Below, one piece after another: positions 8,049-16,393 of a stretch of DNA of 64,000 nt (position 1 is its first letter; each line of letters begins with the position of its first letter). The translations under genes and the position numbers were made by a program. Source of the stretch: an uncultured Dorea sp. (GTDB lineage: Bacteria; Bacillota; Clostridia; Lachnospirales; Lachnospiraceae); contig CAJTVU010000003.1 of NCBI GenBank assembly GCA_910580235.1, forward strand, positions 310,001 to 374,000, read 5' to 3'. Below the pieces are notes generated by a model. That model saw only the letters and a list, made by a program, of their open reading frames with translations, was not told the origin of the DNA and searched no databases.

Positions 8049-8996
8049 TTATTGCCCCAATGTGGCTACCATAACGGCCTTTATCGTATGTAACCGATTC
8101 TCCGCCTCGTCGAACACCACGCTGGCTTCGCTCTCAAAAACATCCTCCGTCACTTCTTTGCCTTTGACCGCAGGCAGGCAGTGCATGAAGATCGTACTTT
8201 CTTTTCCTGTCTTTTTCATAAGCTCCGTATTTACCTGATATGGCTTAAGGAGCGCGATCCGCTCCGCCGCTTTATCTTCCTCGCCCATGGACGCCCACAC
8301 GTCCGTATACAGCACATCCGCGTCTTTTACTGCGTCCGCGTCATCGGTTACCGTAATTGTAGAGCCAGATTCCCCGGCATATCCTTTACACAGCCCGATC
8401 AGCCTTTCTGTCGGCCACAGGCTTTCCGGCGCGATGATCGCAAAATCTACGCCCACCTTCGAACAGCCTATCATGAGGCTGTTCGCCATATTGTTGCGCC
8501 CATCGCCAAGGTATACGAATTTCAGCCCCTTCAGACGGCCGAAATGCTCCCGCATCGTCAACAGATCTGCGAGGATCTGCGTTGGGTGGTACTCATCTGT
8601 CAGCCCATTCCAGACCGGGACGTTGCTGTATTTCTCAAGAGCCTCTACATGCTCCTGTTTGAATCCGCGGAACTCAATGCCGTCGAACATCCGCCCAAGC
8701 ACCCTGGCCGTATCTTCAATGCTCTCTTTGTGCCCCAGCTGGATCTCATTTCCCGCAAGGTACGTCGGATTGCCCCCTTCGTCCGCCGCCGCTACTGTGA
8801 AAGCGCAGCGCGTCCTTGTAGATGGCTTCTCGAAGATCAGCGCGATATTCTTCCCTTTGAGGCTGTCTCCCGTAATCCCCTGCTTCTTCTTCGCTTTCAG
8901 CTCTGCCGCCAGATCAAGCAGGTACAAGATCTCCTCCGGCGTATAATCCTTCAATGTGATAAAGCTTCTTCCTTTAAAATTCCTGCTTAAGTCCAT
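8049..8996 (-). CDS. argF: Ornithine carbamoyltransferase
   Basis: Converts ornithine and carbamoyl phosphate to citrulline, either for arginine synthesis or in the reverse catabolic direction. The 315 residues carry the carbamoyl-phosphate motif STRTRCAF, a partial HPTQ-type motif as HPTQILADLL, and HCLP near the C-terminus. No other arginine genes are adjacent, so the direction of use cannot be told from context. GGGAGCGGAAGAG precedes the ATG. Confidence 0.94.
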   Translation of the reverse strand: MDLSRNFKGRSFITLKDYTPEEILYLLDLAAELKAKKKQGITGDSLKGKNIALIFEKPSTRTRCAFTVAAADEGGNPTYLAGNEIQLGHKESIEDTARVLGRMFDGIEFRGFKQEHVEALEKYSNVPVWNGLTDEYHPTQILADLLTMREHFGRLKGLKFVYLGDGRNNMANSLMIGCSKVGVDFAIIAPESLWPTERLIGLCKGYAGESGSTITVTDDADAVKDADVLYTDVWASMGEEDKAAERIALLKPYQVNTELMKKTGKESTIFMHCLPAVKGKEVTEDVFESEASVVFDEAENRLHTIKAVMVATLGQ

Positions 8997-9034
8997 CTCT
9001 TCCGCTCCCGATTTATAATATTCTCCACTTTATT

Positions 9035-9976
9035 CTATTCTTTCTCTGACGCCCCGACTTCCGCCAGGCTCTTCACAAGCCCTGCGATCCCCTGGATCTC
9101 GGACGGGATAATAATCTTCGTAGCCTTTCCGTCAGCCGCCTTTTCAAATGCTTCGAGGCTCTTCATCGTAAGCACGGCTTCATCTGCACCTGCTTCCTTC
9201 AAGAAACGGATACCGTCTGCATTGGCCTGCTGTACCTTAAGGATCGCTTCTGCCTCGCCTTCCGCCTGACGGATCATAGCCTCTTTCTGCGCCTCGGCGC
9301 GTAAGATGGCCGCCTGCTTCTCAGCTTCCGCATCCAGGATCGCGGACTCCTTATTTCCTTCCGCTACAAGGATCGTAGACTTCTTCTCACCTTCTGCGCG
9401 CAAAATAGCCTCGCGGCGCTCACGCTCCGCTTTCATCTGCTTCTCCATCGCATCCTGGATCGCGGCCGGCGGGATAATGTTCTTAAGCTCCACACGGTTC
9501 ACTTTGATTCCCCACGGGTCTGTCGCTACATCAAGGGAGGCCCTCATTTTCGTATTGATCGTCTCTCTCGATGTCAGCGTCTGGTCGAGCTCCAGATCGC
9601 CGATGATATTACGCAAAGTCGTAGCCGTCAGATTCTCGATCGCCATGATTGGGTTGGCGACCCCATAACAGAACATCTTTGGATCCGTAATCTGGTAAAA
9701 TACGACCGTGTCGATCCGCATCGTAACGTTATCTTTCGTAATCACTGGCTGCGGCGCGAAATCCACCACTTGTTCTTTCAGATCGATCTTCTTTGCCACC
9801 CGGTCAAAGATCGGCCATTTCATATGGAATCCCGTGTTCCACGTCGCCTGATACGTCCCAAGCCTCTCGATGACCATCGCCTGCGCCTGCCGCACGATCC
9901 GTATACAGGAAACCATGATGATCACTACAATAATAAAAATAATCGCCAACAAAAACGTCCCAACAAATCTAAGCAT
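9035..9976 (-). CDS. SPFH/band 7 membrane protein (QmcA/stomatin-like)
   Basis: Membrane scaffold protein of 313 residues: one N-terminal membrane segment (about 5-25), then an SPFH domain (ERLGTYQATWNTGFHMKWP onward). A long Ala/Glu-rich coiled coil follows (about 185-245), with repeats such as AEGEKK and AEAEKQ. Proteins of this kind form oligomers in ordered membrane regions and affect membrane proteases or fluidity. Its start overlaps the 3' end of the NfeD gene, the usual partner. Confidence 0.9.
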   Translation of the reverse strand: MLRFVGTFLLAIIFIIVVIIMVSCIRIVRQAQAMVIERLGTYQATWNTGFHMKWPIFDRVAKKIDLKEQVVDFAPQPVITKDNVTMRIDTVVFYQITDPKMFCYGVANPIMAIENLTATTLRNIIGDLELDQTLTSRETINTKMRASLDVATDPWGIKVNRVELKNIIPPAAIQDAMEKQMKAERERREAILRAEGEKKSTILVAEGNKESAILDAEAEKQAAILRAEAQKEAMIRQAEGEAEAILKVQQANADGIRFLKEAGADEAVLTMKSLEAFEKAADGKATKIIIPSEIQGIAGLVKSLAEVGASEKE

Positions 9977-10415
9977 CCTTTTTCTCCTCCTTCTCTCTCA
10001 CAATCAGCCTTACTCCCTGGATCCCATCCACCACTACCGTCGTGCCTTTTAATATTTTCCCGTCGGGGGCCTCTGTCCTGGCCGACCACTCCTGCCCTCT
10101 GACTTCTACCTGCCCCGTCGCCTGCAATGTATCAATGTCCTGCTTTACAAGTCCCTGCTGCCCGATCAGGCCTTCTACATTCGTCTTCTCGCGCTCTTGA
10201 TTGAAGAACCTCACCGCTATAGGCCTCGTCACGACAAACAAGATTACCGACACTACGATAAATGTCGCTGCCTGCACCGGAAGCCCCAGGCCCAGCATCC
10301 CGACCAGGAATGCCGCCAGCGCCCCCGCAGCAAACCAGATTGTCGTAAGGCCCATTGTGAATATTTCCACAATTAACAGCACCACGAATAGAATCAACCA
10401 GTAGCTCGTCTGCAT
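9969..10415 (-). CDS. NfeD-family membrane protein
   Basis: A 148-residue short-form NfeD. Hydrophobic segments cover about 5-75, then a soluble OB-fold domain follows (about 85-145; GLIGQQGLVKQDIDTLQATG). NfeD proteins are encoded beside SPFH proteins and are thought to bind them through the OB fold. The gene lies directly upstream of the SPFH gene with an 8-base overlap, so the pair is one operon. GAGGGGG is a good ribosome site. Confidence 0.9.
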   Translation of the reverse strand: MQTSYWLILFVVLLIVEIFTMGLTTIWFAAGALAAFLVGMLGLGLPVQAATFIVVSVILFVVTRPIAVRFFNQEREKTNVEGLIGQQGLVKQDIDTLQATGQVEVRGQEWSARTEAPDGKILKGTTVVVDGIQGVRLIVREKEEKKDA

Positions 10416-10501
10416 ATATTTCCCCCTCTTTTCTTATAATTAGTATCTCTTATCCTCTATATTACTATACTTCACGCCGTAAATCAACGAAATACCGACG
10501 A

Positions 10502-11296
10502 TTATAGCCTTCTTTGCCTTGCCGCCTCGAACATGAGGACCGAGGCCGCCACAGCCGCATTTAAAGATTCTACCCGCCCTTTCATCGGTATCCGTACATA
10601 TACGTCCGCACAGGCCGCAACCTCATCCCGAAGCCCATTTCCTTCATTTCCAATAAGAAATGCTGTCGGGCAGGCATAATCCGCTTCTTCATAAGAGATT
10701 TTTCCGTCCAAATGGGCGGCGTATACACGTATTCCCGCCTCTCGGAGCCTGCCTGTCTCTTTTACAATATCCTCTGCATAATAAAAAGGGACACGGAAGA
10801 GGGAGCCCATTGTAGAGCGAATGGTCTTCGGGTTATAAATATCCACGCAATCGCGGCTTAATATAACGCCCGTCGCCCCGGCGCCTTCCGCAGCACGGAT
10901 AATCGTGCCTAAGTTGCCCGGATCCTGAAGATTGTCAAGCACCAGCAGGAACGGCTGCTCCTGAGACGGCCGCATTATTTCCTGTAGCCCGTAGTCTTCC
11001 CTCTCTACAACACACATCACCCCCTGGGGCGTCTTCGTGTCGGACATAAAGGCGTACGCCTGATCGGAAAGGACTTCAAAGGCCACGCGCCTGTCGCCCA
11101 GAACCTCTCGGATCCGCCTCTTCTCCTTCCCATAAAACGTCTCAGACACATAAAGCTCCCTCACTCTCTGAGGCGGGACTTCCATGAACATCCGGACTCC
11201 CTCCACAAGAAATATATTCTCCTCGTCTCTTAGCTTCCTCTTCTTCTGAAGATTAACAAGACGCTTCACTTTACTGTTGGCCGTACTCGTAATCAT
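10502..11296 (-). CDS. SpoU/TrmH-family RNA 2'-O-methyltransferase
   Basis: Probable rRNA ribose methyltransferase using S-adenosylmethionine. The 264 residues comprise an N-terminal substrate-binding domain (about 1-95) and a SPOUT knot with the three family motifs: LDNLQDPGNLGTIIRAAEG, FLIGNEGNGLRDE and IPMKGRVESLNAAVAASVL. Length and layout match the YsgA/RlmB-like group, but the target nucleotide cannot be read from sequence. It is transcribed alone, and a REP-like repeat lies 15 bases upstream of its start. Confidence 0.92.
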   Translation of the reverse strand: MITSTANSKVKRLVNLQKKRKLRDEENIFLVEGVRMFMEVPPQRVRELYVSETFYGKEKRRIREVLGDRRVAFEVLSDQAYAFMSDTKTPQGVMCVVEREDYGLQEIMRPSQEQPFLLVLDNLQDPGNLGTIIRAAEGAGATGVILSRDCVDIYNPKTIRSTMGSLFRVPFYYAEDIVKETGRLREAGIRVYAAHLDGKISYEEADYACPTAFLIGNEGNGLRDEVAACADVYVRIPMKGRVESLNAAVAASVLMFEAARQRRL

Positions 11297-11310
11297 AATC
11301 TCATCCCCTA

Positions 11311-11377
11311 ATTGGGGACGGGGTAAAATGAATTTTACCCCGTCCCAGATTGAAAATACCCTGTCCCCATTTTACCA
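11311..11377. repeat. REP-like palindrome, GGGGACGGGG family, copy 2, with half-copy
   Basis: The core 11315-11346 is a full palindrome with a GA centre. It is followed at 11359-11377 by a degraded half-unit (CCCTGTCCCCATTTTACC). It sits between the divergently transcribed methyltransferase and padR genes. Confidence 0.85.
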
Positions 11378-11424
11378 CGCGGCAAAATAAATGTAAATTC
11401 TCTTTCATTTCCCTCCATATACTC

Positions 11425-11452
11425 TTGACTTTTTACTATCTTGTGATACAAT
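11425..11452 (+). promoter_or_regulatory. Promoter of the padR operon
   Basis: TTGACT, a 16-base spacer and TACAAT, with the transcription start expected near 11459, inside the inverted repeat described next. Confidence 0.7.
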
Positions 11453-11486
11453 ATAGCAAAGCAAGGTACTTTGCATTACAATATAG
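11447..11486 (+). promoter_or_regulatory. Candidate PadR operator
   Basis: An inverted repeat GCAAAG-7-CTTTGC (11456-11474) is flanked by two copies of TACAATATAG (11447-11456 and 11477-11486). The first copy overlaps the -10 box. PadR proteins usually bind dyads at their own promoter, so this is a likely autoregulatory site. Confidence 0.55.
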
Positions 11487-11504
11487 AGAAGGGACACGGA
11501 TATT

Positions 11505-11858
11505 ATGGACAGGTCTCAATTGATGAAAGGAATCCTGGAAGGATGCATCTTGAAGATTATAGATGATTCTGAAACCTACGGATATGAAATTGTCAATAAG
11601 CTTCAGGAAAAAGGCTTCCGGGAAGTAAAAGAAGGGACGCTCTATCCCCTGCTTCTCAGACTTGAGAAAAAGAAATTAATACAGGCGGCCTATAAGCCAA
11701 GCCCTCTTGGCCCAAGTCGCAAATATTATTCTCTGACAGCAGAAGGACGCTCCTATGTGGACGATTTTTATGAGAGCTGGCTTCTCATCAACAAATCTAT
11801 ACGGGAAATTTTCAAAGATTTTGAAAGGAGGATGCCCTATGACGATTTTGAAGAATAA
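11505..11858 (+). CDS. PadR-family transcriptional regulator
   Basis: A 117-residue winged-helix repressor. The PadR signature is clear: ILKIIDDSETYGYEI, then the wing region VKEGTLYPLLLRLEKKK and KYYSLTAEG. It is a short PadR-s1 form with only one C-terminal dimerisation helix. It overlaps the next gene, a membrane protein, by 20 bases; this is the common PadR plus membrane-protein arrangement in Firmicutes. The inducer is unknown. Confidence 0.92.
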   Translation: MDRSQLMKGILEGCILKIIDDSETYGYEIVNKLQEKGFREVKEGTLYPLLLRLEKKKLIQAAYKPSPLGPSRKYYSLTAEGRSYVDDFYESWLLINKSIREIFKDFERRMPYDDFEE

Positions 11859-12507
11859 ATTAAAAATATTGGAGCAGGAAAATCAGGAGACTTTAGCAAA
11901 AATTACGTCTATCGAGAACAAGGAAGAACTCTCCAATATGTTCCGCTATGTTTCATCATTTTCCCTTCCCCTCTATCAGACTCAGATTATTTACAAAGAT
12001 CTGCTGGGAATGACATTGGAAGCCCAAAAGCAGAGTTTGTCCTTACGTGAGAAACTGGGCATCGAGCCTCTGGCTTTCTGTGACGATATTATTGAGAGCG
12101 CCGGGACCGGCGTAAAATATGAACACCTCTTCAAAGCAGTCATCGACACGATGCACTCATTTGCGATCTACTACACATTTGCTTACTTTTTCTTCTATAG
12201 TATGCCGGCAAAATGGGGCGTCTCTGTCGCAGAAATAATCCTGTTCGTCCTGTGGTGCGGTATCATGAATCGCCTTACAAAGTTCTGGGCGGGCAGAAAT
12301 GCTTTAAAGAGCGGAGCCTTACGAAGAAGGGCCCCTTATATCTTATTTGTGGCCGTTACCATTATTCTGTTCTTCTTTATAAGAAAAAGCGGCGTCGGAC
12401 AAATATACGCAATAACCGGAACTGGATGGATATTAGTACTCATTGTAGATACTATTACAATCCTATCCACCCTTGCATGGAACCTACATATATCCAGAAT
12501 AGAATAA
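11839..12507 (+). CDS. PadR-partner integral membrane protein
   Basis: A 222-residue protein with a soluble helical N-terminal part (about 1-100) and four hydrophobic segments between about 105 and 215. The start at 11839 is chosen because AAAGGAGG stands seven bases before it; an upstream in-frame start would run through padR. PadR-linked membrane proteins of this design (DUF1048/DUF1129-like) have no settled function; roles in envelope stress or transport control are guesses. It is transcribed with padR. Confidence 0.8.
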   Translation: MTILKNKLKILEQENQETLAKITSIENKEELSNMFRYVSSFSLPLYQTQIIYKDLLGMTLEAQKQSLSLREKLGIEPLAFCDDIIESAGTGVKYEHLFKAVIDTMHSFAIYYTFAYFFFYSMPAKWGVSVAEIILFVLWCGIMNRLTKFWAGRNALKSGALRRRAPYILFVAVTIILFFFIRKSGVGQIYAITGTGWILVLIVDTITILSTLAWNLHISRIE

Positions 12508-12540
12508 GTTCCCTACGTCCTGCATCTACATATCCTCCAG

Positions 12541-12625
12541 AAGGGGACACCCGTTTTGTCAAAAAGGGACATGCGTTTTATTAAAAGGGGACGTGCGCTT
12601 TGTGCAAAAGCGTACGTCCCCTTTT
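12541..12625. repeat. REP-like element, GGGGACGTACGC family, copy 1
   Basis: The core palindrome is 12583-12625, AAAAGGGGACGTGCGC paired with GCGTACGTCCCCTTTT. Two degenerate half-units precede it, at 12541 (GGGGACACCCGTTTT) and 12561 (GGGACATGCGTTTTA). It lies between two converging genes and ends 11 bases from the stop codon of the response regulator. Confidence 0.85.
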
Positions 12626-12635
12626 GTTACTTTTG

Positions 12636-13325
12636 TTACATTTTGAACCGATACCCTACGCCCCAGATTGTTTCGATATACTGGGGGTTTGATGTGTCCA
12701 TCTCTACTTTTTCACGGATTTTCTTAATGTGTACTGTCACTGTAGCGATGTCTCCAATGGATTCCATATCCCAGATCTCCCGGAACAGCTCCTCCTTCGT
12801 GTACACATGATTCGGATGCCCTGCAAGAAATGTGAGAAGATCGAACTCTTTTGTCGTGAATGTCTTCTCTTCCCCATTGATCCATACCCGCCTTGCTGTC
12901 GTATCAATCTTAAGCCCTCGGATCTCGATAACCTTATTCTGAGATACGGCGCTTCCTGTAAGACGGTCGTATCTTGCCAGATGCGCCTTCACCCGTGCCA
13001 CCAGCTCGCTGGGGCTGAAAGGCTTTGTCATATAGTCATCCGCACCAAGGCCAAGGCCCCGGATCTTGTCAATATCATCCTTCTTTGCCGACACCATGAT
13101 AATCGGCGTGTTCTTCTGATCTCGGATCTTCCTGCATATTTCAAATCCATCTACGCCCGGAAGCATCAGGTCGAGGATAAATAGGCTGTAGTCTTTCTCA
13201 AGCGCCTTTTTTAGCCCTGCTTCTCCGTCATTTGCCACCTCTACCTCAAATCCGCTCAATTCCAGATAATCCTTTTCAAGGTCTGCAATCGTCTCCTCGT
13301 CTTCTACGATCAATATCCTATTCAT
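12636..13325 (-). CDS. OmpR/PhoB-family response regulator
   Basis: A 229-residue DNA-binding regulator. The receiver has EDEE near residue 8, phosphoacceptor Asp in LFILDLMLPG (about residue 52), and the switch Lys in DYMTKPFSPSELVARV. The C-terminal winged helix includes LTTKEFDLL-type sequence (TFTTKEFDLLTFLAGHP) and GVGYRFKM at the end. The gene overlaps the end of the kinase gene by 8 bases. Kinase-then-regulator order is the reverse of the more common arrangement. Targets are unknown. Confidence 0.93.
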   Translation of the reverse strand: MNRILIVEDEETIADLEKDYLELSGFEVEVANDGEAGLKKALEKDYSLFILDLMLPGVDGFEICRKIRDQKNTPIIMVSAKKDDIDKIRGLGLGADDYMTKPFSPSELVARVKAHLARYDRLTGSAVSQNKVIEIRGLKIDTTARRVWINGEEKTFTTKEFDLLTFLAGHPNHVYTKEELFREIWDMESIGDIATVTVHIKKIREKVEMDTSNPQYIETIWGVGYRFKM

Positions 13326-14814
13326 TTATCGGCACCTCCTGATGTTTTCTGAGGACAAAATACATTGTTGTTCCCGTGCTCTCCCTGCTGGTCGCCCATA
13401 TCTTCCCCCCATGCTCCTCTATAATCTTCTTTACAATGGAAAGCCCGATCCCGCTCCCTCCCTTAGAAGAATTCCTTGAAGCATCGGTACGGTAAAAACG
13501 GTCAAATATATTAGGCAAGTCTTTTGCCGCGATCCCCTTTCCATTGTCTTCCAGCTCCACCTGTATAAAATCTCCTACATCTTTAACACGAAGGTTGATC
13601 TTTCCACGCTTCTTATCCATATATTTAATAGAATTATTAATGATATTGTGTATCACCCGCTTAATCTGCTCCGCATCTGCGATAACCCTCACTTCTGGAT
13701 CTACATAGTTAAAATATCCGAACTCCACGTTCTTTGCCTCCAGCTCCAGAGACAGCTCTTCCGAACAGTCATTGAAATATTCGTTCACTGACAGGATGCT
13801 GAAGTTGTATGGAATCCTATTTGTATCTATCCGCGAATAAAGCGTCAGCTCATTGATGAGCAAGTCCATCTCATTCGCTTTATTATAAATAGTACGTACA
13901 TACTTTTCCAATTTCTCCGGCGTGTCCGCCACTCCGTCAATAATCCCTTCCGCGTAGCCTTTAATCGTCGTCACCGGTGTCTTCAGATCATGAGAAATAT
14001 TACTAATAAGCTCTTTATTCTCTTTATCATAGGAAACCTTCTCTTCAGCATTATCCTTAAGCCTTTTCCGCATATCCTCAAGGCTCATAGAAAGCTGCCC
14101 CAGTTCGTCGTCAGACTCTGCCTTCAGCTCAAAGTCCAGATTCCCCTCTTTAATACGTCTGGCCGCCACTTCCATTTTCCCCAGCGGGCGCATAATGCTC
14201 TTATAAATCCAGAAAATAAGAATCGATGCCGTAAACACCAGGATCAGCACAATACATAGCAGCATATCTGTAAAGAACTGCTGCACTTCCGGAATAACAT
14301 TGCCTACGTCCGTGACGATAAATGCGCTTCCTCTCTCCCCGCTTTCATAATAGAAATCAATCTGCTTAACAAGAGACTGCGCCTCCCCACCCAGATAAAT
14401 ACCGTTCTTCGATGTAGTCCCCAAACCTCCGTACCCGGGCAGCTGTCGGATGACCTCCTCTGCCTCTTCAGGGTCTTTCCCTGTATAAACGACCGTCCTG
14501 TTCTTCCTTACAATAAGGTAGGCTTTCTTCGCGATCAGCTTTTTGTTAAATTCATCAAGGTACGTAACGTCCTCTAATTTTTCCGGCTCTCCTTCAATCA
14601 TACCATGCAGCTCATTGTAAAGGTTCTCCGTCACGCCCCCCAGCACTTGCATCGGATTGGAAAGGCTCTCCATCGTCGCTCCGGTAACCCCGTACGTCTT
14701 CTCGATCGCCCCCATCTGATACCGCCCAAGCAGCATGATCATCGCTCCCGACAGCACGATGGGTATCAAAGTGACCGTAAAAAATGCAATAATCAGCCTA
14801 GTCTTCAGCTTCAT
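13318..14814 (-). CDS. Membrane sensor histidine kinase
   Basis: A 498-residue kinase for the OmpR-type regulator encoded downstream. It has a membrane segment at about 8-28, an extracytoplasmic sensor region of about 150 residues, and a second segment near 185-205. These are followed by HAMP (about 206-258), a HisKA domain with SHDLKTPVTTIKGY, and HATPase motifs NIINNSIKY and GSGIGLSIVKKIIEEHGG. The sensor region has no recognised cofactor site. ATG at 14814 is preferred over a TTG two codons upstream because GGAGGG lies eight bases before it. Confidence 0.9.
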   Translation of the reverse strand: MKLKTRLIIAFFTVTLIPIVLSGAMIMLLGRYQMGAIEKTYGVTGATMESLSNPMQVLGGVTENLYNELHGMIEGEPEKLEDVTYLDEFNKKLIAKKAYLIVRKNRTVVYTGKDPEEAEEVIRQLPGYGGLGTTSKNGIYLGGEAQSLVKQIDFYYESGERGSAFIVTDVGNVIPEVQQFFTDMLLCIVLILVFTASILIFWIYKSIMRPLGKMEVAARRIKEGNLDFELKAESDDELGQLSMSLEDMRKRLKDNAEEKVSYDKENKELISNISHDLKTPVTTIKGYAEGIIDGVADTPEKLEKYVRTIYNKANEMDLLINELTLYSRIDTNRIPYNFSILSVNEYFNDCSEELSLELEAKNVEFGYFNYVDPEVRVIADAEQIKRVIHNIINNSIKYMDKKRGKINLRVKDVGDFIQVELEDNGKGIAAKDLPNIFDRFYRTDASRNSSKGGSGIGLSIVKKIIEEHGGKIWATSRESTGTTMYFVLRKHQEVPINE

Positions 14815-14846
14815 ACACAAGTCCCTCCGACTTCAAGTATAGCACG

Positions 14847-14875
14847 AAAATAGGCGCTTCACACGAAAGCGCCTA
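14847..14875 (-). terminator. Intrinsic terminator of metK
   Basis: TAGGCGCTT pairs with AAGCGCCTA around a short loop and is followed by TTTTCG on the minus strand, 20 bases past the metK stop. Confidence 0.75.
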
Positions 14876-14893
14876 TAAACATTTATTAAAATT

Positions 14894-16081
14894 TTATAAA
14901 TACTTTTTCAGTGCCTCAACCTTATCTGTCTTCTCCCAGTGGAATTCTGTGTCCGTGCGCCCGAAATGCCCGTATGACGCTGTGTGCCAGTAGATTGGCT
15001 TCCTTAAGTCAAGCATCCGTATAATCCCTTCTGGGCGAAGGTCAAAGTTCTCACGGATAATCTCTACCAGCTTCTCATTGGAGACTTTCCCTGTCCCAAA
15101 CGTATCAACCATAATAGAAGTCGGGTGAGCTACGCCGATCGCATAGGACAGCTGGATCTCACATTTTCTTGCAAGCCCCGCCGCTACGATATTCTTAGCC
15201 ACATAACGGGCCGCATATGCCGCAGAACGGTCTACCTTCGTACAGTCCTTGCCGGAAAATGCGCCGCCGCCGTGACGCGCCATCCCGCCATATGTATCTA
15301 CAATAATCTTGCGTCCTGTAACGCCGCTGTCCCCGTGAGGCCCGCCGATCACAAAGCGTCCCGTCGGGTTAATAAAGAATTTTGTGTCCTCGTCCGTCAT
15401 CCCTGCCGGAATAATCGCATCAAATACATGCTTCTTAATGTCTGCATGGATCTGCTCCTGTGTGACGTCTGGATCATGCTGAGTAGAAAGGACAACTGCC
15501 TCCAAACGCTTTGGATTGCCCTGCTCATCATATTCCACTGTAACTTGCGTCTTGCCGTCCGGCCTCAGGTACTTAAGTGTCCCATCTTTACGGACCTCTG
15601 CAAGCCTCTTAGCCAGCTTATGTGCAAGCGCGATCGGGTACGGCATAAGCTCAGGAGTCTCATCTGTAGCATAACCGAACATCATACCCTGATCCCCCGC
15701 TCCGGTAGCCTCGATCTTATCATCGTTCATCTTATCCTCTTTCGCCTCAAGCGCCTTGTCAACGCCCAATGCAATGTCGGTGGACTGCTCGTCAATCGCC
15801 GTGATCACTCCACAAGTGTCCGCATCAAATCCATATTTCCCTCTCGTGTAACCGATCTCCCGTATTGTTTCACGGACAATCTTCTGGATATCCACATAAG
15901 CACCGGTCGTAATCTCGCCCATCACAAGGACAAGCCCTGTCGTGATCGCCGTCTCGCAGGCCACGCGGCTCATTGGATCCTGCTCTATAAGCGCATCCAG
16001 GATCGCATCCGATATCTGATCGCACATCTTATCCGGATGCCCCTCTGTCACCGATTCCGAAGTAAACAATAATTTTTCCAT
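14894..16081 (-). CDS. metK: S-adenosylmethionine synthetase
   Basis: Makes S-adenosylmethionine from methionine and ATP. The 395-residue length is standard. Visible signatures are FTSESVTEGHPDK at the N-terminus, GAGDQGMMFGYA (methionine/ATP site) and GGGAFSGKD (phosphate-binding loop). It is preceded by a complete SAM-I riboswitch and terminator, so high SAM is expected to shut it off in cis. Confidence 0.98.
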   Translation of the reverse strand: MEKLLFTSESVTEGHPDKMCDQISDAILDALIEQDPMSRVACETAITTGLVLVMGEITTGAYVDIQKIVRETIREIGYTRGKYGFDADTCGVITAIDEQSTDIALGVDKALEAKEDKMNDDKIEATGAGDQGMMFGYATDETPELMPYPIALAHKLAKRLAEVRKDGTLKYLRPDGKTQVTVEYDEQGNPKRLEAVVLSTQHDPDVTQEQIHADIKKHVFDAIIPAGMTDEDTKFFINPTGRFVIGGPHGDSGVTGRKIIVDTYGGMARHGGGAFSGKDCTKVDRSAAYAARYVAKNIVAAGLARKCEIQLSYAIGVAHPTSIMVDTFGTGKVSNEKLVEIIRENFDLRPEGIIRMLDLRKPIYWHTASYGHFGRTDTEFHWEKTDKVEALKKYL

Positions 16082-16142
16082 AGTGTCCCCTTTCTGCTTT
16101 CTCCATCATCATCTTCCTATGCCCGGACGGGTATGGAAAATC

Positions 16143-16172
16143 AAAAACAGCCCGCAATAAGCGGACTGTTTC
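16143..16172 (-). terminator. Riboswitch expression-platform terminator of metK
   Basis: AACAGTCCGC pairs with GCGGGCTGTT (one G-U) around five bases and is followed by TTTTTGA. It lies 19 bases beyond the S-box aptamer and before the metK ribosome site, as expected for transcription-termination control. Confidence 0.85.
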
Positions 16173-16190
16173 ACATTCTAAAAAATCAAT

Positions 16191-16290
16191 CTTCTTATTG
16201 TTCGATTGCTCGCTCAGGCTGGCACCTTCCGCTCTCCGGGGTTGCCGCAGCTTCATAGATCCTTTGTATCTCCACTGCTCTGAATAAGAG
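16191..16290 (-). promoter_or_regulatory. SAM-I (S-box) riboswitch
   Basis: On the minus strand, P1 is formed by CTTATT near 16289 and AATAAG near 16195. Between them come the conserved blocks GAGCAGTGGAG, GGATCTATGAAGCTGCGGCA, CAACC and GGAAGGTGCCA, in S-box order. Together with the downstream hairpin (16143-16172) this is an off-switch: SAM binding stabilises P1 and frees the terminator to form. Confidence 0.95.
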
Positions 16291-16324
16291 AAAGTCTGAT
16301 ATTATATTTTTATTGTTTATAAAA

Positions 16325-16354
16325 AATATACACGTTCCTGGCCAAAATGTCAAG
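16325..16354 (-). promoter_or_regulatory. Promoter of the SAM riboswitch-metK transcript
   Basis: TTGACA, 17 bases, TATATT on the minus strand, placing the start about 30 bases before the aptamer. The -35 box touches the edge of a REP-like palindrome. Confidence 0.7.
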
Positions 16355-16393
16355 TTGGGGACGGGGTAAAATTCATTTTACCCCGTCCCCAAC
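16354..16393. repeat. REP-like palindrome, GGGGACGGGG family, copy 3
   Basis: A perfect 40-base palindrome: 19-base arms beginning GTTGGGGACGGGGTAAAAT around a 2-base centre (TC on this strand, so inverted relative to copy 1). It contains the last six codons and the TGA stop of the MFS transporter gene. Confidence 0.95.

Noticed and set aside
8181..8990. A 269-codon plus-strand frame opposite argF
   Set aside because: Antisense shadow of argF, explained by the GC-biased third positions of the real gene.
15125..16072. A 315-codon plus-strand frame opposite metK
   Set aside because: Shadow of metK; no ribosome site and no domain resemblance.
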